Part shown: piece after piece, positions 8,503-17,027 of the stretch
Position numbering within the stretch: the first letter of the stretch is position 1
Layout: each line of letters begins with the position of its first letter
NCBI GenBank assembly: GCA_025936115.1
Contig: JAICTZ010000029.1
Location: forward strand, 1 to 64,000
Source: Polyangiaceae bacterium
GTDB taxonomy: Bacteria > Myxococcota_A > Polyangia > Polyangiales > Polyangiaceae
Direction: 5' to 3'
Length of the DNA: 64,000 nucleotides
Position numbers and translations under genes: made by a program
The notes under the pieces: generated by a model
What the model saw: only the letters and a program-made list of their open reading frames with translations
The model's database searches: none
What the model was told of the DNA's origin: nothing

Positions 8503-8709
8503 CCTCCGGCCGCGCGAAACTCAGTTGTCGAAGCCCCCCGACCGTCCAGAAACCTTTGCAACGGACGGCGTTCATCGGCCCTGCAAGCGACTCACGCTAA
8601 CACTAGAGAGTTGGAGGGGTGATGGCGCCAACTGCGGCTGAGTCACGGGGAGAGGCCCTCGCTTTGCTATCCGCCCAAAGATAGCGCATCGTTAGAGACA
8701 AGTAGCCCC

Positions 8710-9129
8710 ATGTCCGGAGGTCTGTTTCTCTGCCGTGCTCTCGGGACAATGGTCTTGCTCGGCGCGGCAGGCTGCAGCTGCGGCGTCGGCGCGGATCCCG
8801 CGGGCACCAGCAACGCCGCCGGCAGCGTCGATAGCGGCGGAGGCGTGCACTTCACGCCGATCGCGAACGGCACGGCAGAGTCGTTTCCAATCCCCGTCAG
8901 GGAGAGCGCCGATACGAACGAGACGATCGAGAGTGCGAGCCTTGCCGGCAGCGGCGCTGCATCGTTCCAGATCCTCTCCCAGTTTCCGATCGACGTTCCC
9001 AACGGCCAGGACGTCGCGGTCGAAGTGCAGTTCGCGCCGAGCGCCGCCGGCACCTTCGAGGCCGAGCTGCTGCTGCAGACCGCGAAGATGGGCACCTCAC
9101 AGATTTCCCTCGTCGGCACCGGTCTCTGA
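8710..9129 (+). CDS. Small lipoprotein with ASH/choice-of-anchor-like beta domain
   Basis: 139 residues. The signal peptide ends AAGC (Cys22), a slightly weak lipobox. A short Gly/Ser spacer precedes one beta-sandwich unit with the sequence style GTAESFPIPVRES to VEVQFAPSAAGTFEAELLLQT and GTGL at the end. This is typical of ASPM-SPD2-Hydin-like domains in myxobacterial surface proteins. Only one such domain is present, so the protein is near the minimum for this class. Role unknown, probably structural or binding. Confidence 0.75.
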   Translation: MSGGLFLCRALGTMVLLGAAGCSCGVGADPAGTSNAAGSVDSGGGVHFTPIANGTAESFPIPVRESADTNETIESASLAGSGAASFQILSQFPIDVPNGQDVAVEVQFAPSAAGTFEAELLLQTAKMGTSQISLVGTGL

Positions 9130-9172
9130 GTAACGGTTCACGCCTTCGCTCTGGCACCCAAGCGAACGGGTA

Positions 9173-9206
9173 CGGAGCGAGTGAACCAGTAAGCTCACGC
9201 GCTCCG
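9173..9206 (+). terminator. Hairpin after the ASH-domain gene
   Basis: CGGAGCG (9173-9179) pairs with CGCTCCG (9200-9206) and GTGA with TCAC inside, separated by one A/G mismatch, with a 10-base loop. No T-run follows, so intrinsic termination is uncertain. Confidence 0.35.
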
Positions 9207-9361
9207 CGATCGGCGCATTGACGCCGTGCCTCTGACTTTCGTGACGGCACATCACGAGTGTCTTGCGCAGCTCGTATTCCGCTTCCGGCAGTCGCGCGGC
9301 TAGGGTGCGTCCGGCGCCGATACGTGGCCGAGGGCGCAGCCGTCACCGCGGAGGAGGAAAT

Positions 9362-11011
9362 ATGTTCGAGAAAGCGTTGCTGCAGATCGTCGCGATCGTC
9401 CTGACCGTACTGGGGGCTAGTCTGGCCGTCGCCGCAGACACGGCGACGCTCGGCGCGCCCGCGAGCGTGCCGGCGGGCGCCCGCTTGAGCGTTACCTGGA
9501 CGGGGCCCGGGCGGCAATGGGACCGCATTGGCGTCGTGCCCGCGGGCGCACCCGACGTGTCCCCGGATACGCCGCAATCCACCTACGCTTCGAGCACACC
9601 CGCGTCGATCACTGCGCCGGAGCTGCCTGGCGAGTACGAGCTGCGCTACTTCGGGCGCAATCCGAATGCCGTGCTCGCACGTCGCAAGATCACGGTGTCG
9701 CCAGTTGCGGCCACGCTGGCGAGTCCCGCAAACGCTATTTCCGGCGCCACGATCGACGTGAAATACACCGGCCCCGCCAACTCACAGGACCGCATCTATA
9801 TCGTGAAAGCAGGCTCGGCCGAAAAGACACGCTCGGATTTCTCGACGCCGGCTGGCGCAAGCCCGGTGCGTATCGTGGTGCCGGAAGCGACAGGCAAATA
9901 CGAGGTGCGCTATCTCACCGGCCAACTGGCGCTCACGCTCGCACGAGCTCCCCTTAGCGTCGCCGGCACGGCTGCGAGCGTGGAGGGACCTGGCAGCGTG
10001 ACGGCCGGGGCCTCCTTCAAGGTGAGCTGGAAGGGTCCCGGCAACACCTACGACCACATCGCGATTGCCCCGAAGGACGCGGGCCCAGACCAGTATCTGA
10101 AGAGCTTCCGCATCGGCGCTAGCCCCATGCAGATCCAGGCTCCACAGGTCACCGGAGAGTTCGAGCTCCGCTATCAGACCGGTCAGACGCAAACGACGCT
10201 GGCCCGCGACACGCTTCGGGTCACCCCGGCGCGTCAAGAACCGGGGCTGATTCGCGTGAACGTCGCGCAGAAGGCCGCGAGCAGCAACGGCGCCGTCGAG
10301 GTGATTTTGGACGCATCCGGCAGCATGCTGCTGCAAATCGGTTCCGAACGACGCATCGACGTCGCCAAACGCACGCTGAAGAACCTCACGAGCAACGTCA
10401 TTCCGGCGGGAACGCCGTTCGCTCTGCGGGTGTTCGGCCGCGAGCCGAACTCTTGCCAGACCGACCTCGAGATTGCGCCACACCCGCTCGACCGCGCGGC
10501 CGTTGCCGCCAAGATCGACGGCCTGGCTGCCAAGAGCAACGCCAAGACGCCCATTGCTGCGTCGCTCGAGAAGGTCGCGAGCGACTTGAGCGAAGTCCAC
10601 GGCGAACGGCTGGTGATCCTCCTCACCGACGGGGAAGAAACGTGCGGCGGCAACCCCGCCGTCACCATCGAGAAGCTCGTGAAGCAGGGCGTCACCGTCC
10701 GCATCAACATCGTCGGCTTCGCGGTCGACGACCGCAAGACGGCCGCACGCTTCCGCCAATGGGCGAGCGCCGGGCGCGGCGACTACTTCGACGCCCGAAA
10801 CGCAGCCAGTCTCGATTCGGCTTTCTCCCAAGCGGTAAAGCCCGGTTTCGAGATCGTCGACACGCACAAGAACGTTATCGCCGACGGCGTGGTCGGCGGT
10901 GAGCCCGTGAAAGTCCTGCCCGGCAAGTACACGGTGCGCCTCAAAGGCACGTCGTCCCGCGAACAGTCCGCAGTGGTGCAGCCCAACGCGACGACGAACG
11001 TGGATTTCTGA
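9362..11011 (+). CDS. Periplasmic VWA-domain protein with three Ig-like repeats
   Basis: 549 residues. GAGGAGG four bases before the ATG decides the start over an upstream in-frame codon. A signal peptide ends AVA-AD. Three modules of about 95 residues follow, each with a TGPG/TGPA/KGPG entry, a D.I.IV strand and an ending such as GEYELRYFGR or GKYEVRYLTGQ. A von Willebrand A domain begins near residue 310 with the metal-site motif DASGS at Asp317 and a later LLTDGEETCGG. A final small beta domain ends in PGKYTVRLKG. It probably binds protein or metal in the periplasm; the partner is unknown. It resembles TerY/YfbK-type VWA proteins only in the metal site. Confidence 0.8.
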   Translation: MFEKALLQIVAIVLTVLGASLAVAADTATLGAPASVPAGARLSVTWTGPGRQWDRIGVVPAGAPDVSPDTPQSTYASSTPASITAPELPGEYELRYFGRNPNAVLARRKITVSPVAATLASPANAISGATIDVKYTGPANSQDRIYIVKAGSAEKTRSDFSTPAGASPVRIVVPEATGKYEVRYLTGQLALTLARAPLSVAGTAASVEGPGSVTAGASFKVSWKGPGNTYDHIAIAPKDAGPDQYLKSFRIGASPMQIQAPQVTGEFELRYQTGQTQTTLARDTLRVTPARQEPGLIRVNVAQKAASSNGAVEVILDASGSMLLQIGSERRIDVAKRTLKNLTSNVIPAGTPFALRVFGREPNSCQTDLEIAPHPLDRAAVAAKIDGLAAKSNAKTPIAASLEKVASDLSEVHGERLVILLTDGEETCGGNPAVTIEKLVKQGVTVRINIVGFAVDDRKTAARFRQWASAGRGDYFDARNAASLDSAFSQAVKPGFEIVDTHKNVIADGVVGGEPVKVLPGKYTVRLKGTSSREQSAVVQPNATTNVDF

Positions 11012-11493
11012 CGCTCGCTAGCACCGAGGCAATCTAATGAGCGTTCGAAACCGCCGTTTGCGCCCAGCGAACGTTTTCCCTCCCGCTCTCACGGGTGCTT
11101 CACGTCGTAGCGCACTAGGCCAAGATCGCGATCAACGGCGGCTCGACGAACGGCGGCTCGAAACAGCTGAACGAATGATTTCGCGACCGAGGGCACAGCG
11201 CCAGTCATCCAACTGCCGGCGCGAATGCCGGCCAGAGAGCGTGTCAGAGCCTGGGCGCCCGTCGGCCCTCAACGTCGATCCACAGCCAACATCGTATCCT
11301 ACTGGGCGCATGCCGCGCATGGAACGGGGTGGCACCTCTCGGGGTGCCACCCCGTCATCCCGTCTCGAGGAGCGCGCAGAACCTCGAGTCGAACACCCGC
11401 ATCGATTCAGGTTCGACAAACCGAACGCGACGGGCGCGTCTCGCCGTGAGCTGCGGCGGCTCGTGACCCCGGCGCTGTCGGCGCCGAGCGCGT
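11012..11493. other. 480-base stretch without a convincing gene
   Basis: Lies between converging genes. Frames here give Arg-rich, compositionally unnatural proteins. The only structured element is the hairpin at 11324-11355. Confidence 0.6.
11324..11355. terminator. Perfect 13-bp hairpin between converging genes
   Basis: ACGGGGTGGCACC (11324-11336) and GGTGCCACCCCGT (11343-11355) are exact complements around a 6-base loop. Its placement between the VWA gene and the minus-strand PhnB-like gene suits a bidirectional terminator, although no T-run follows on either side. Confidence 0.55.
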
Positions 11494-11925
11494 TCAGTGC
11501 GTCGACGAACAGTTGATGGCCCACTGCACGCCGAACTTGTCCGTGAAGTTGCCGTAATGGTCGCCCCAGTGCTGCTTGGCAAAGGCCACGGTCACGCGGC
11601 CGCCGGCGGAGAGCGCGTCGAACAGCTGGGTTGCCGCCGCGACGTCCGTGAGCTCCAGAAAGAGCGCGCAGCCCTTCATCGGCTCCGAATCGGGACCGTC
11701 ACCGGCATAAAAACGGATGCCTCGACCCTCGAAGAGCGAGTGCAGCACTTTGTCGCCCCATGACGCGCCGTAACGTCGCTCGGCGGGCGTTCCCGCATAG
11801 CGCCGGAGCTCGCGCACCGTGCCAAGGCCGTGTTCCGTGTAGAAGGCGAGCGCGTCGGCGCAAGCGCCCTTGAAGTAGAGGTAGGGCGTGCAGGTGGCGC
11901 GGAGGCTCATCGTGGTCGTTTTCAT
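11494..11925 (-). CDS. PhnB-like VOC-family protein
   Basis: 143 residues from the ATG at 11925 (GAGAG lies in front); a TTG eight codons upstream is possible but less likely. The pattern PYLYFKGACADALAFYTE at the N-terminus, CALFLELTDVAAATQLFDAL in the middle and HWGDHYGNFTDKFGVQWAIN at the end is diagnostic of the PhnB/3-demethylubiquinone-methyltransferase-like branch of the VOC superfamily. Despite that name, the biochemical role of most members is unknown. No partner genes are adjacent. Confidence 0.85.
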   Translation of the reverse strand: MKTTTMSLRATCTPYLYFKGACADALAFYTEHGLGTVRELRRYAGTPAERRYGASWGDKVLHSLFEGRGIRFYAGDGPDSEPMKGCALFLELTDVAAATQLFDALSAGGRVTVAFAKQHWGDHYGNFTDKFGVQWAINCSSTH

Positions 11926-12018
11926 GAGGCGCTCTCTCGGTAACCGCAAGCCGCCTCACCGGTATCCCGCGCGGGCACGGCCCAGGTGACTCAGCGCCGA
12001 CGAAATCTCCCACCCCAG

Positions 12019-12249
12019 CTACTTCCTTCTCGGCGCTCCGGGCTCCTTCGGCGCCGGCACGAGGTAGGCGACGCGCGCCTGCTTGCGATCCCAAACGAAC
12101 GACCCGGCGGGAGCCGACGCCGCCTTCAGCGCCTGAGTGATCGTCGCTCCTTCGCCGAGTATGATCTGCCCGAGCTCCGGATCCGGTAAGAGCTTCCCTT
12201 TGCGCGGATCGCGCGGATCGCACACTGCGTAGCGCGGCTTCGCGGGCAC
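12019..12249 (-). CDS. Small hypothetical protein
   Basis: 76 residues from a GTG. Composition is protein-like: basic ends, KGKLLPDPELGQIILGEG in the middle and SFVWDRKQARVAYLVP near the C-terminus. No signal peptide or known domain is seen. It lies only 15 bases after, and in the same frame as, the stop of the lectin-like lipoprotein gene upstream on the same strand, so the two share a transcript. Readthrough would append it to the lectin; simple adjacency is likelier. Confidence 0.55.
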   Translation of the reverse strand: MPAKPRYAVCDPRDPRKGKLLPDPELGQIILGEGATITQALKAASAPAGSFVWDRKQARVAYLVPAPKEPGAPRRK

Positions 12250-12264
12250 CGGAGCAGCGTAGCC

Positions 12265-13131
12265 TCAGGGCGTTTCGCAGGTATAGGGAGCAGTGGTGGC
12301 GCACAGCACCGCGACCCACGCGCCAGTGCCGTTGAGCTTCGCGCAATCGGAGGCCGAGGGAGAGCCAGCCGGCGACTTGAACGCCCAATTGTCGTAGAGG
12401 CCCCCTTGGGGGGCGCCCGTGTCGTCGCCCAACCAGAACAGCGTACCGTCCTCCCATCGCCACTCGCCTTCGACGGCCGCGTCGCTCGCGCCGATAAAAC
12501 TGTTGGGCACGGTCGCCAAGAGCCAGTCGTTCTCGGCTGCAGAGTCGACGCGAATGAGTTGCATTCCCATCGACGCGCAGTTTGCGACCGCGACGTCATG
12601 GATCGCACCGGTGGGGCAGATCACGTAGGCGCCCGACCTCGAGCATCCCGCGACGATGCCGCCAGTGCCGCCACTTCCGGAAGCACCTGCAGTCGCGCCG
12701 GCGCCGCCATTGGTGCCGCCTGCTCCGCCGTTCGTCGTGCCCGCTCCGCCGCCCGCAGCGGTAGTGCCCGCGCCGCCGTTGGTCGTGCCGCCGTTGGTCG
12801 CGCCGCCATTGGTCGTGCCGCCGTCGATCGTGCCGCCACCTCCGTCCGACGGGACGCCGGCCATGCCGCCTTCGCTGGTCGTTCCGCCCTGAGCTTGTGC
12901 ACTTCCGCCCTGGTTCTCCGACGTCCCGCCACTGCCAGAAGTTCCCCCACCGATCCCGCTGCCGGCCCCGTCGACACCGGCCTCACCTCCAGCCGAAGCT
13001 ATCGTCGTCCCGGCAGCGCCCGCGCTACCGGCGGGCGGAGACGGCTGTGGACCTACGTCGTAACCGATTCGGCAACCCGCGAACGCACCCATGGCGCAGC
13101 AAGCAGCGAGAGTCGGAAAACGAGGAATCAC
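12265..13131 (-). CDS. Lipoprotein with C-type-lectin-like domain
   Basis: 288 residues from a GTG. Lipobox FAGC gives Cys20. The arm to about residue 165 is rich in GGTTN/GGAGT units. The last 125 residues carry paired Cys, AVANCASMGMQLIRVDSAAENDW, GEWRWEDGTLFWLGDD, NWAFKSPAGS and a final CATTAPYTCE, the standard signature of the C-type-lectin fold with WxW and two disulphides. In bacteria these serve as surface binding domains for glycans or proteins. The Ca2+-site triplet typical of sugar binding is not obvious, so the ligand is open. Confidence 0.8.
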   Translation of the reverse strand: MIPRFPTLAACCAMGAFAGCRIGYDVGPQPSPPAGSAGAAGTTIASAGGEAGVDGAGSGIGGGTSGSGGTSENQGGSAQAQGGTTSEGGMAGVPSDGGGGTIDGGTTNGGATNGGTTNGGAGTTAAGGGAGTTNGGAGGTNGGAGATAGASGSGGTGGIVAGCSRSGAYVICPTGAIHDVAVANCASMGMQLIRVDSAAENDWLLATVPNSFIGASDAAVEGEWRWEDGTLFWLGDDTGAPQGGLYDNWAFKSPAGSPSASDCAKLNGTGAWVAVLCATTAPYTCETP

Positions 13132-13419
13132 CTTGGAGCGAACCCATGCAAACGCCCGGGCGTGGGTCCCGAGAGCACGACGAGCATCAGCATAGCAGTA
13201 TCATGCTCGCCGTCTCGCGCGGCGCCGCCCCACATCAGCTCACTCGACGGCACATTGGCGGCGCGCCGATGCGACCACTCACAGTGCCTGAGTAGCAACG
13301 GGACGCCTCGAAGATTTCGTACGATCCGACGTTGATGCGGCCCCACGGTGGAGTAGTTTGTAGCTTGGATGCAAGCGATTGCGGCAATGCGACTGCGACT
13401 CGTCGGTGCGTGAGTCGCC

Positions 13420-14889
13420 GTGAGTGTCCTTCGCTCGTTCCTCGGTACGACCGTCATGGCCATTCCGCTCGTGACCGCGGCGCCCGCGGCTGGCGAGCAA
13501 AGCGTGGGAACGGCCTCCGACGCCCAGCCCGGCGCTCATCGCATCGGCGTGCCCGAGCCTGCCGCTCCGAACCTAGTCGGCACGTTTGCGTACGGCCTCA
13601 CGGAAGCACAAGGCGACGCGCGCGGCCTTCATCAGCGCTTCGCCCTACGACTTGCCGGCGCGGCCGCGGTCCTGCCTTGGCTGAACGTCGGGGCCGCCCT
13701 CGACGGTCGCTTCGACGTGCACTCGCATGATAGCGGCGCCGTTCTCGGTGGCCGCGTAGCAGCGCGCGCCTTCACCGAGTGGCACAAGCTCGAGCTCGGC
13801 GCCGAGCTCGCGGGCTGGGTACCGGGCTCGGAGCAGCTCTCCACGCTGGTGCGTTCCGCTTCCGTCGATGCGCGGGCGCTCCTGGCAGCACGCTTCGCGC
13901 AATCATTCGTCGCCTTCAACGCCGGGTATCGCTTCGATCGGAGCGCGGCGGCGGGGGCGAACGCCGCCTTGCTCAGCCCCGGAGATCGGCTGGCACTCGG
14001 CGTGAGTGACTTCGACGCCGTCTTGCTCGGCATCGGCGGCGGGGTCGATGTTTCCGGTACGGAACTCTTCGGCGAGGCCTCGTGCGATTGGCTGATCGGC
14101 CGCGGGGCGCCACCTTTCTCGCAGTCGCCGCTTCGGCTCGCGGCGGGAGCACGTCGCGCACTGTCCGACGCAGTCTCCGCGGAGCTCGTGCTCGAGGCAC
14201 TGCTGAGCGGGCGGCCGCAAAGTGGACCGCCCGCTCCGCTCGTTCCGCGCGAGCCGCGCGGGGCGCTCTTCGTCGGCGCAACGTACCGTTTCGACGCGAC
14301 CCGGCGCGGGGCGGCCCTCACGAACGGGACGCCGGCCCCGACGCCCGACGCATCCAAACCTGCGCCACCGGTCGCTCCTCCTCCAGCGGCCGTCACCTCG
14401 CTCGAGCTCACCGTAGTCGATGACACGGGAGCGCCGCTACCGGGGGCGCGGGCGCACGTCTCGGTGGGAACCTATGAACGCGATATAGAGCTCGACGCGG
14501 CGGGGCATCATCGCGAAGAGCAGGTGCCGCTCGGCGCAGGCAAGATCGTGGTCACGGCTGCCGGGTTCGAGACGAGTGAGCGCTCACTCGCGCTCGCGGC
14601 GGGCGCGCCCGGCGAGCTGCGCGCCGAGCTCAAGGCGCTCCCGCCACCGAGCCAGGTGCGCGGCTTCGTGCGCAGCTTCGGAGGCACGGGGCTGGCAGCG
14701 AGGATCCGCATTGAACCGCTCGGCGTCGCGGCCGCGACGGGCGAGGACGGCCGCTTCCAGATCGACGTGCCACCCGGTGGCTACGACATCGTGATCGAGG
14801 CGAACGGCTATGTGCCTCAGCGCCGCAAAATCACGGTCGACGTGCAGGGAGTGGTGATCGTCAACGCGGATCTGAGCAAGAAAAAATAG
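13420..14889 (+). CDS. Beta-barrel-like outer-membrane protein with carboxypeptidase-regulatory-like repeats
   Basis: 489 residues from a GTG, with an alternative ATG at 13456. A signal peptide with cleavage near AAG-EQ precedes about 260 residues of alternating aromatic/Gly strands (TFAYGLTEAQG, FVGATYRFDATR), consistent with an outer-membrane barrel such as an OmpA-like or MYXO-specific porin. A Pro-rich hinge (PAPTPDASKPAPPVAPPPA) leads to two beta-sandwich units of the CarboxypepD_reg type: VVDDTGAPLPGARAHV and EDGRFQIDVPPGGYDIVIEANGY split across the second. The stop is seven bases before the converging Cys-rich gene. Function unknown; surface exposure likely. Confidence 0.65.
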   Translation: MSVLRSFLGTTVMAIPLVTAAPAAGEQSVGTASDAQPGAHRIGVPEPAAPNLVGTFAYGLTEAQGDARGLHQRFALRLAGAAAVLPWLNVGAALDGRFDVHSHDSGAVLGGRVAARAFTEWHKLELGAELAGWVPGSEQLSTLVRSASVDARALLAARFAQSFVAFNAGYRFDRSAAAGANAALLSPGDRLALGVSDFDAVLLGIGGGVDVSGTELFGEASCDWLIGRGAPPFSQSPLRLAAGARRALSDAVSAELVLEALLSGRPQSGPPAPLVPREPRGALFVGATYRFDATRRGAALTNGTPAPTPDASKPAPPVAPPPAAVTSLELTVVDDTGAPLPGARAHVSVGTYERDIELDAAGHHREEQVPLGAGKIVVTAAGFETSERSLALAAGAPGELRAELKALPPPSQVRGFVRSFGGTGLAARIRIEPLGVAAATGEDGRFQIDVPPGGYDIVIEANGYVPQRRKITVDVQGVVIVNADLSKKK

Positions 14890-14896
14890 CGAGCCG

Positions 14897-15943
14897 CTAG
14901 TCGTCCAAGAGTCCGGCGCAGGAGGCCGCACTCGCTACCGACCATTCCCGGCACACTTTTTCCTGGCAGTTATCGGAGAGGCACTCGTTGCTTTGGTTAC
15001 AGGCCGCGCCGTTCGCCTTGACCGGAATGCACGACCGTGTGGCGTCGTCGCAATACGACGTATGCACGCATTCGTTGTAGTTGGGGCATGGGCCGGTCGA
15101 GACGCCGGCCATGCAAATCGAACCGCTACAATAGCTGTCTGCTGCGCAGACATACTCCGGACACGCTTCACCGACCTTGGGTAGCGGCGCGCACACCAAA
15201 GCCCTGGTGCAGTAGAGACCGTCATTCTGCCAGCAGCCGGCGGTACTTTGGGGCGTCGTCGTGCCGGAACCCGCCGAGCAGCCGGATTCCGCACACGTGT
15301 AAGCGCAGGCTTCGCCGAGCTTTGCGTGGACCGTGGGACTCGCGAGGAAGTCCGACTGGGGTTTGCACACGCCCGTATCGCACTCCACGTACGAGGCGCC
15401 GGGAACGTCGGCGCAAGCGTCGTTCGCCGTGCATGCACCGCCTTCGGGCACCGTCCCTCGAAACACGTGCTCGCACGCGTCGTCGAGCGCGTCGCCGAGC
15501 TGCTGGTTGGTGCAAGCCTTCGTGGCCGCTCCATAAGCTTCGACACAGCCGCCGGCGGCCGCCTCGTCGAAGACGACGCCTTCCGCTTGCAGCTCCGCGC
15601 TCACCACCGCGTCCACGTACGCTTTGACGGCCGTCTCGCACGACGATTGCGTGAACGCGTAGCCTTCGCGCTGACAACAGGGGCCGATGGCGCAGAACGC
15701 GGTCGCGAACGACTGGCCGAAACTGGCCGCCGCAACGGGAATCGCGGTCGTCGTATGGCCGCCACTTCCGCCACTTCCGCCACTTCCGCCGCCTCCGTCG
15801 TCGCCTGCATCGTTCTCGCTCTTACCCTTGCAGCCCGCGAGCGACGCCGCCGCGAGGATCAGCAAGGCGACGTTCAGTGCGCGCCACGCCGACCCCCGAA
15901 GACGCCTGACACCACCGCGAACGTTCACGCCACCACCGTTCAT
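14897..15943 (-). CDS. Cys-rich lipoprotein of myxobacterial type
   Basis: 348 residues from the ATG at 15943; the longer in-frame form would put 50 Arg-rich residues before the signal peptide and is rejected. A basic N-terminus and hydrophobic run end in lipobox LAGC, Cys38. After a short GGSGG spacer comes a region with many Cys: CAIGPCCQREGYAF, CTNQQLGDALDDACEHVF, then repeats of the form C..D..C and YCSGSICMAG to the end. Similar proteins occur in many copies in Myxococcota; none has a proven function to my knowledge. The disulphide-rich build suits an extracellular stalk or receptor. Confidence 0.75.
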   Translation of the reverse strand: MNGGGVNVRGGVRRLRGSAWRALNVALLILAAASLAGCKGKSENDAGDDGGGGSGGSGGSGGHTTTAIPVAAASFGQSFATAFCAIGPCCQREGYAFTQSSCETAVKAYVDAVVSAELQAEGVVFDEAAAGGCVEAYGAATKACTNQQLGDALDDACEHVFRGTVPEGGACTANDACADVPGASYVECDTGVCKPQSDFLASPTVHAKLGEACAYTCAESGCSAGSGTTTPQSTAGCWQNDGLYCTRALVCAPLPKVGEACPEYVCAADSYCSGSICMAGVSTGPCPNYNECVHTSYCDDATRSCIPVKANGAACNQSNECLSDNCQEKVCREWSVASAASCAGLLDD

Positions 15944-16194
15944 GACGGGAAAGGGTATCACAGGCTCTTTGCGAACATGCGCTGACAACCAAAGTACACG
16001 AGAAATCCCGCTGCTGAGCGCCGCACATCCCAATGCACGCGAGTGCGCGTATGTAGGCGTCGATTCACAGATCCATCGTCGCCGAGCGGACACGCACGAG
16101 GCCGCATGCGCTGTTTGGCACTGCGGTCACGGCGACGTTTTAGCGTGTAACGCTGGTGAGGAGTGGTCCGGCGGCCGCGGCGGAGCCGGACCAC

Positions 16195-16548
16195 TCAATC
16201 GTTGGGCACCCAGCTACAAGCTCCGTCGGATTGCCCGGGCGTGGCACGCGCCTCACCTTCCGTGAGCGGAGTCTGCTGCGGAACAGGCTGTGCCGGGCCT
16301 CGGGCTTGTTGGCACGAGTACACGAGCGACTGACCACAGCCGGAAGCGCGAGCGGTTCGCGGCCCCCAGTCTTCCACGTGAACGCGCGACTCGGGGCATG
16401 AAAAACGCCGCGCCGCATCGGAACGAACGACGTTCTGGCCTGGGCTGCCGCACCCGGCAACCAGCGTCGCCGCGCTGGCAAGGCCGGCGAGGATGCTTCG
16501 TGAACCATGCTTGAACGCTGACGTCGCCACCGGCGGCCTGCGTATCAT
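16195..16548 (-). CDS. Small lipoprotein with conserved FSCPESRV domain
   Basis: 117 residues. Basic N-terminus and lipobox VAGC, Cys33. The mature part has the motif FSCPESRVHVEDWG, a second Cys in ASGCGQSLVYSC and a tail ending SDGACSWVPND. I recognise the CPESR..V..ASGCGQ pattern as recurring in small myxobacterial lipoproteins. No enzymatic residues are apparent. The gene stands alone. Confidence 0.7.
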   Translation of the reverse strand: MIRRPPVATSAFKHGSRSILAGLASAATLVAGCGSPGQNVVRSDAARRFSCPESRVHVEDWGPRTARASGCGQSLVYSCQQARGPAQPVPQQTPLTEGEARATPGQSDGACSWVPND

Positions 16549-17027
16549 TCTTCGGAACGGGTGTCAGCCCCGCGTGCGGCAGAGCTCGTACGCAACGCGC
16601 CGGCCGTTGACATCGCGCGGTACATTTGGACGCAGAGCTTCGTCGTGCGCGCCTTTCGCTTCTTTCAGCCGCCGAGACCGCGCCCGCCGAAAACGGTGCC
16701 GCCGCCTTCGCGCCCGGCCGCGCCCGCACCGCGACCTTCGCGGTGCCGGTGGCCGCACCAGACGATGGCCCGGAACCGCCGTCCATTTCCGAATCCTGAC
16801 CCGCTCGAGCGCCGTTGCTGGCCGCGCCGCTGCCACTCGACGTCGGCCTCGAATAAATCGCTGGGCTGATCGCCGGACTGCTGGATCCACGAGAGGCACG
16901 CGATCTTGCCGTTCGGCAAGACGGTGAGGTCGTGATGGCAGCGCGCCACGAGACCGATCACTCCCGCACGACAATCTGCTCGGCGCGCGACGGAACCGCT
17001 CGCGCGCCGGAGCTCGGCGGCGTTCCG
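16549..17027. other. 479-base stretch holding only a decayed fragment
   Basis: Apart from the short sulfotransferase-like fragment at 16833-16961, the minus strand reads as a Gly/Ala/Ser-rich spacer in a different frame (about 16680-16830). No intact gene is seen. Confidence 0.5.
16833..16961 (-). pseudogene. Arylsulfotransferase-like fragment
   Basis: About 43 residues including CHHDLTVLPNGKIACLSW, which resembles the His-containing strand of arylsulfotransferase (ASST-like) propellers. It is followed, out of frame, by a Gly/Ala/Ser-rich run of the kind used as lipoprotein arms here. No complete domain exists on either side. I read it as debris of a deleted gene; the family call is tentative. 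Confidence 0.28.
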
